DNA from: Sandaracinomonas limnophila
GTDB lineage: Bacteria; Bacteroidota; Bacteroidia; Cytophagales; Spirosomataceae
Length of the DNA: 64,000 nucleotides
Assembly: GCF_004005965.1 (NCBI RefSeq)
Contig: NZ_SACY01000001.1
Coordinates: 558,001-622,000 of the forward strand
Direction of reading: 5' to 3'
The first letter of the stretch is position 1. Every line of letters begins with the position of its first letter. The notes under the pieces were generated by a model. It was not told the origin of the DNA and searched no databases. It saw only the letters and a list, made by a program, of their open reading frames with translations. Below are positions 62,816 to 64,000 of this stretch, piece after piece. Position numbers and translations under genes: made by a program.

Positions 62816-63403
62816 TCAAAATTGTTTTTTCATTTTTTCCCAATCTTCCATCGTATCCACATCTTGAAAAGCAAGACCCAACTCAACAGGCTGAATCAAC
62901 TCGGGATGCTCCTTCCAAAAAGTACCCAGCCCTTTTTCACCTTTCCAATTTTTAAATAAATAAAGAAGTGATTGGGGAATCAAAACGGGAGGCGCATTTT
63001 GACCTTTGAAATTTGAAACAATTGCTAAGTTTTGATTTTGTAAAAATTGATTGATTAGATATTTCAAATGAAAGCCATTAATATAAGGCATATCCACCAA
63101 ATGCACTAAAACATGACTATTTGAACCAATTTTCTCAAGGCCAGCAGCCAAACTAGAACCCATTCCATCCTCCCACTGTTCGCACTTATATTCATGTAAA
63201 TTACTGAAATCCTTTTGCAATCGCTTGATAATTTTATGACAAGCACTTACCTCAGCACCTAAAACTACTGTAACTTCATCGCAGGTTTGCAACAAAGCCA
63301 AAGCCGACCATTCCAACAATGTTTTTTCTTGAATTTCCAAAAGCTGCTTAGGTTGACCCAAGCGTTTTGAAGCTCCTGCTGCTAACAATAATCCGTGAAT
63401 CAT
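62816..63403 (-). CDS. MocA-like nucleotidyltransferase
   Basis: 195 residues. The MobA/MocA-type GT-A fold begins LLLAAGASKRLGQPKQLLEI, the nucleotide-binding loop. It continues with WEDGMGSSLAAGLE, VHLVDMPYI and NAPPVLIP. Relatives attach CMP to molybdopterin (MocA) or act in other cofactor pathways. No molybdoenzyme or moa gene is in this window, so the substrate is uncertain. Divergent from the SAM methyltransferase gene. Confidence 0.82.
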   Translation of the reverse strand: MIHGLLLAAGASKRLGQPKQLLEIQEKTLLEWSALALLQTCDEVTVVLGAEVSACHKIIKRLQKDFSNLHEYKCEQWEDGMGSSLAAGLEKIGSNSHVLVHLVDMPYINGFHLKYLINQFLQNQNLAIVSNFKGQNAPPVLIPQSLLYLFKNWKGEKGLGTFWKEHPELIQPVELGLAFQDVDTMEDWEKMKKQF

Positions 63404-63468
63404 AAATAAAATAGAAAATAGGTTTAGGAAATTTACACATTAATTTCTGTTAGTACAAAAAACAATTT

Positions 63469-63476
63469 TACCTTTG
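63469..63476 (+). promoter_or_regulatory. -7 box of the SAM methyltransferase gene, leaderless type
   Basis: TACCTTTG, then TAG, then the ATG at 63480. TCTG stands 19 bases upstream of the box, one base off the -33 consensus TTTG. Confidence 0.5.
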
Positions 63477-63479
63477 TAG

Positions 63480-64000
63480 ATGCTTTCAAAGGAAGAAATA
63501 TCATTTATCCAAGAACATCAAAATGATGATTTATTCCAATTGGCTCTTCAAAAAAGCAAATTCCCCAATTTGGATTTACCCAAATTGATTTTCCAAATTC
63601 AATCAAAAAGTAAGCATAAAAATAAATTGCCTATCTGGAGTTCCAATCCAGCCATTTGTTTGCCAGTTCAACTTTCCTTAGAACAATCTTCTTCTGAGGC
63701 TACTGCACTTTTTAAAGCCCAATTTATTTCAGGAAACATTGCCGATTTAACGGGCGGTATGGGTATAGATAGCTGGGCATTTGCCCAAAATCCCAAAAAT
63801 CAAATTTCCTATTTTGAAATAAATACTGATCTAGCTGCCTTGACGAAGGAAAATCATTCAATTCTTAATATTTCTAGCATTCAGCATTACAACCAAGATG
63901 GTATTTCTTTTATCCAAGATAATTACAAAAAATTTGATTGGATTTACTTAGATCCAGCACGCAGGGGTCCTAAGGGTGAAAAAGTTTTTTTGTTAAAAGA
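63480..64000 (+). CDS. THUMP-like-domain SAM-dependent methyltransferase (partial)
   Basis: The first 173 residues of a gene cut by the window edge, beginning MLSKEEISFI. A helical N-terminal region (1-80) leads into a Rossmann methyltransferase with ADLTGGMGIDSWAF (SAM-binding loop) and YLDPARRG. The DPARR motif is typical of the Bacteroidota 'THUMP-like / class I SAM methyltransferase' family, probably acting on nucleic acid. Substrate unknown. The message is probably leaderless. Confidence 0.8.
   Translation, partial: MLSKEEISFIQEHQNDDLFQLALQKSKFPNLDLPKLIFQIQSKSKHKNKLPIWSSNPAICLPVQLSLEQSSSEATALFKAQFISGNIADLTGGMGIDSWAFAQNPKNQISYFEINTDLAALTKENHSILNISSIQHYNQDGISFIQDNYKKFDWIYLDPARRGPKGEKVFLLK

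Overview
The window is ordinary chromosome of an AT-rich member of the phylum Bacteroidota, most likely a cytophagia-type freshwater or plant-debris bacterium; the phylum call is firm, the finer placement is inference. The evidence is a four-domain hybrid two-component regulator (HTCS), a Bacteroidota-type MenC, DUF2723 and DUF4105 proteins, the near absence of Shine-Dalgarno sites, and promoters of the phylum-specific form TTTG-N19/20-TAnnTTTG.

Layout. 16-3683 (mostly minus): DUF4105 membrane protein and rsmI, tRNA-Ser(UGA) with its own promoter and terminator, miaA and a Mom/GNAT-like protein. 3779-6494 (plus): kduI and a GH105 hydrolase, a pectin or unsaturated-uronate pair. 6570-9231 (minus): secreted endonuclease and GH20 hexosaminidase. 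9344-10955 (plus): amt-PII nitrogen pair. 11183-14485: CrtA-like protein, then a VWA/MoxR-type ATPase pair. 14560-29191: a 12.5-kb gene for a 4173-residue repetitive surface fibre ending in a peptidase S74 chaperone, an outer-membrane protein upstream of it in the same operon, and a divergent membrane-anchored AraC-type regulator. 29208-36946 (minus): mnmE, SCP2-like protein, AddB-like nuclease, putative porin and lpxK. 37006-38067: menC. 38154-43814 (minus): a tightly packed operon mnmA, TrpF-like, PBP1A, hemF and a hypothetical. 43868-49445 (minus): YfcE-like phosphoesterase, zinc phospholipase C-like protein and a giant HTCS, divergent from a GntR-type regulator (49586-50617). 50649-53371: queG facing away from grpE-dnaJ. 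53402-58143: DUF2723 protein, pheS, outer-membrane barrel. 58238-63403: radA, truA, purL and a MocA-like nucleotidyltransferase. A THUMP-like SAM methyltransferase runs off the right edge.

The unexpected structure is mostly in the short DNA between and at the ends of genes. (i) Several gene ends carry arrays of 7-bp repeats (TTAATTG, TTATGGG, GAAAGTT, GAGGTAT), often followed by an inverted copy so that the transcript would fold into a long hairpin; an 8-bp array lies inside lpxK and is read in frame as SEPVSQLA. (ii) Two copies of a ~95-bp element with hairpin ends lie in opposite orientation 21 kb apart, each between convergent genes. (iii) These repeats supply the stop codon of at least four genes. 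(iv) Seven or eight genes have the -7 box TAnnTTTG (or a one-base variant) only 3-5 nt before the start codon, implying leaderless transcripts. (v) Operator-like repeats lie in the two regulator intergenic regions (27902-27969 and 49447-49520). No CRISPR array, phage, plasmid, intact insertion sequence or rRNA is seen. The best candidate for a little-described system is the regulator / outer-membrane protein / giant S74 fibre locus.
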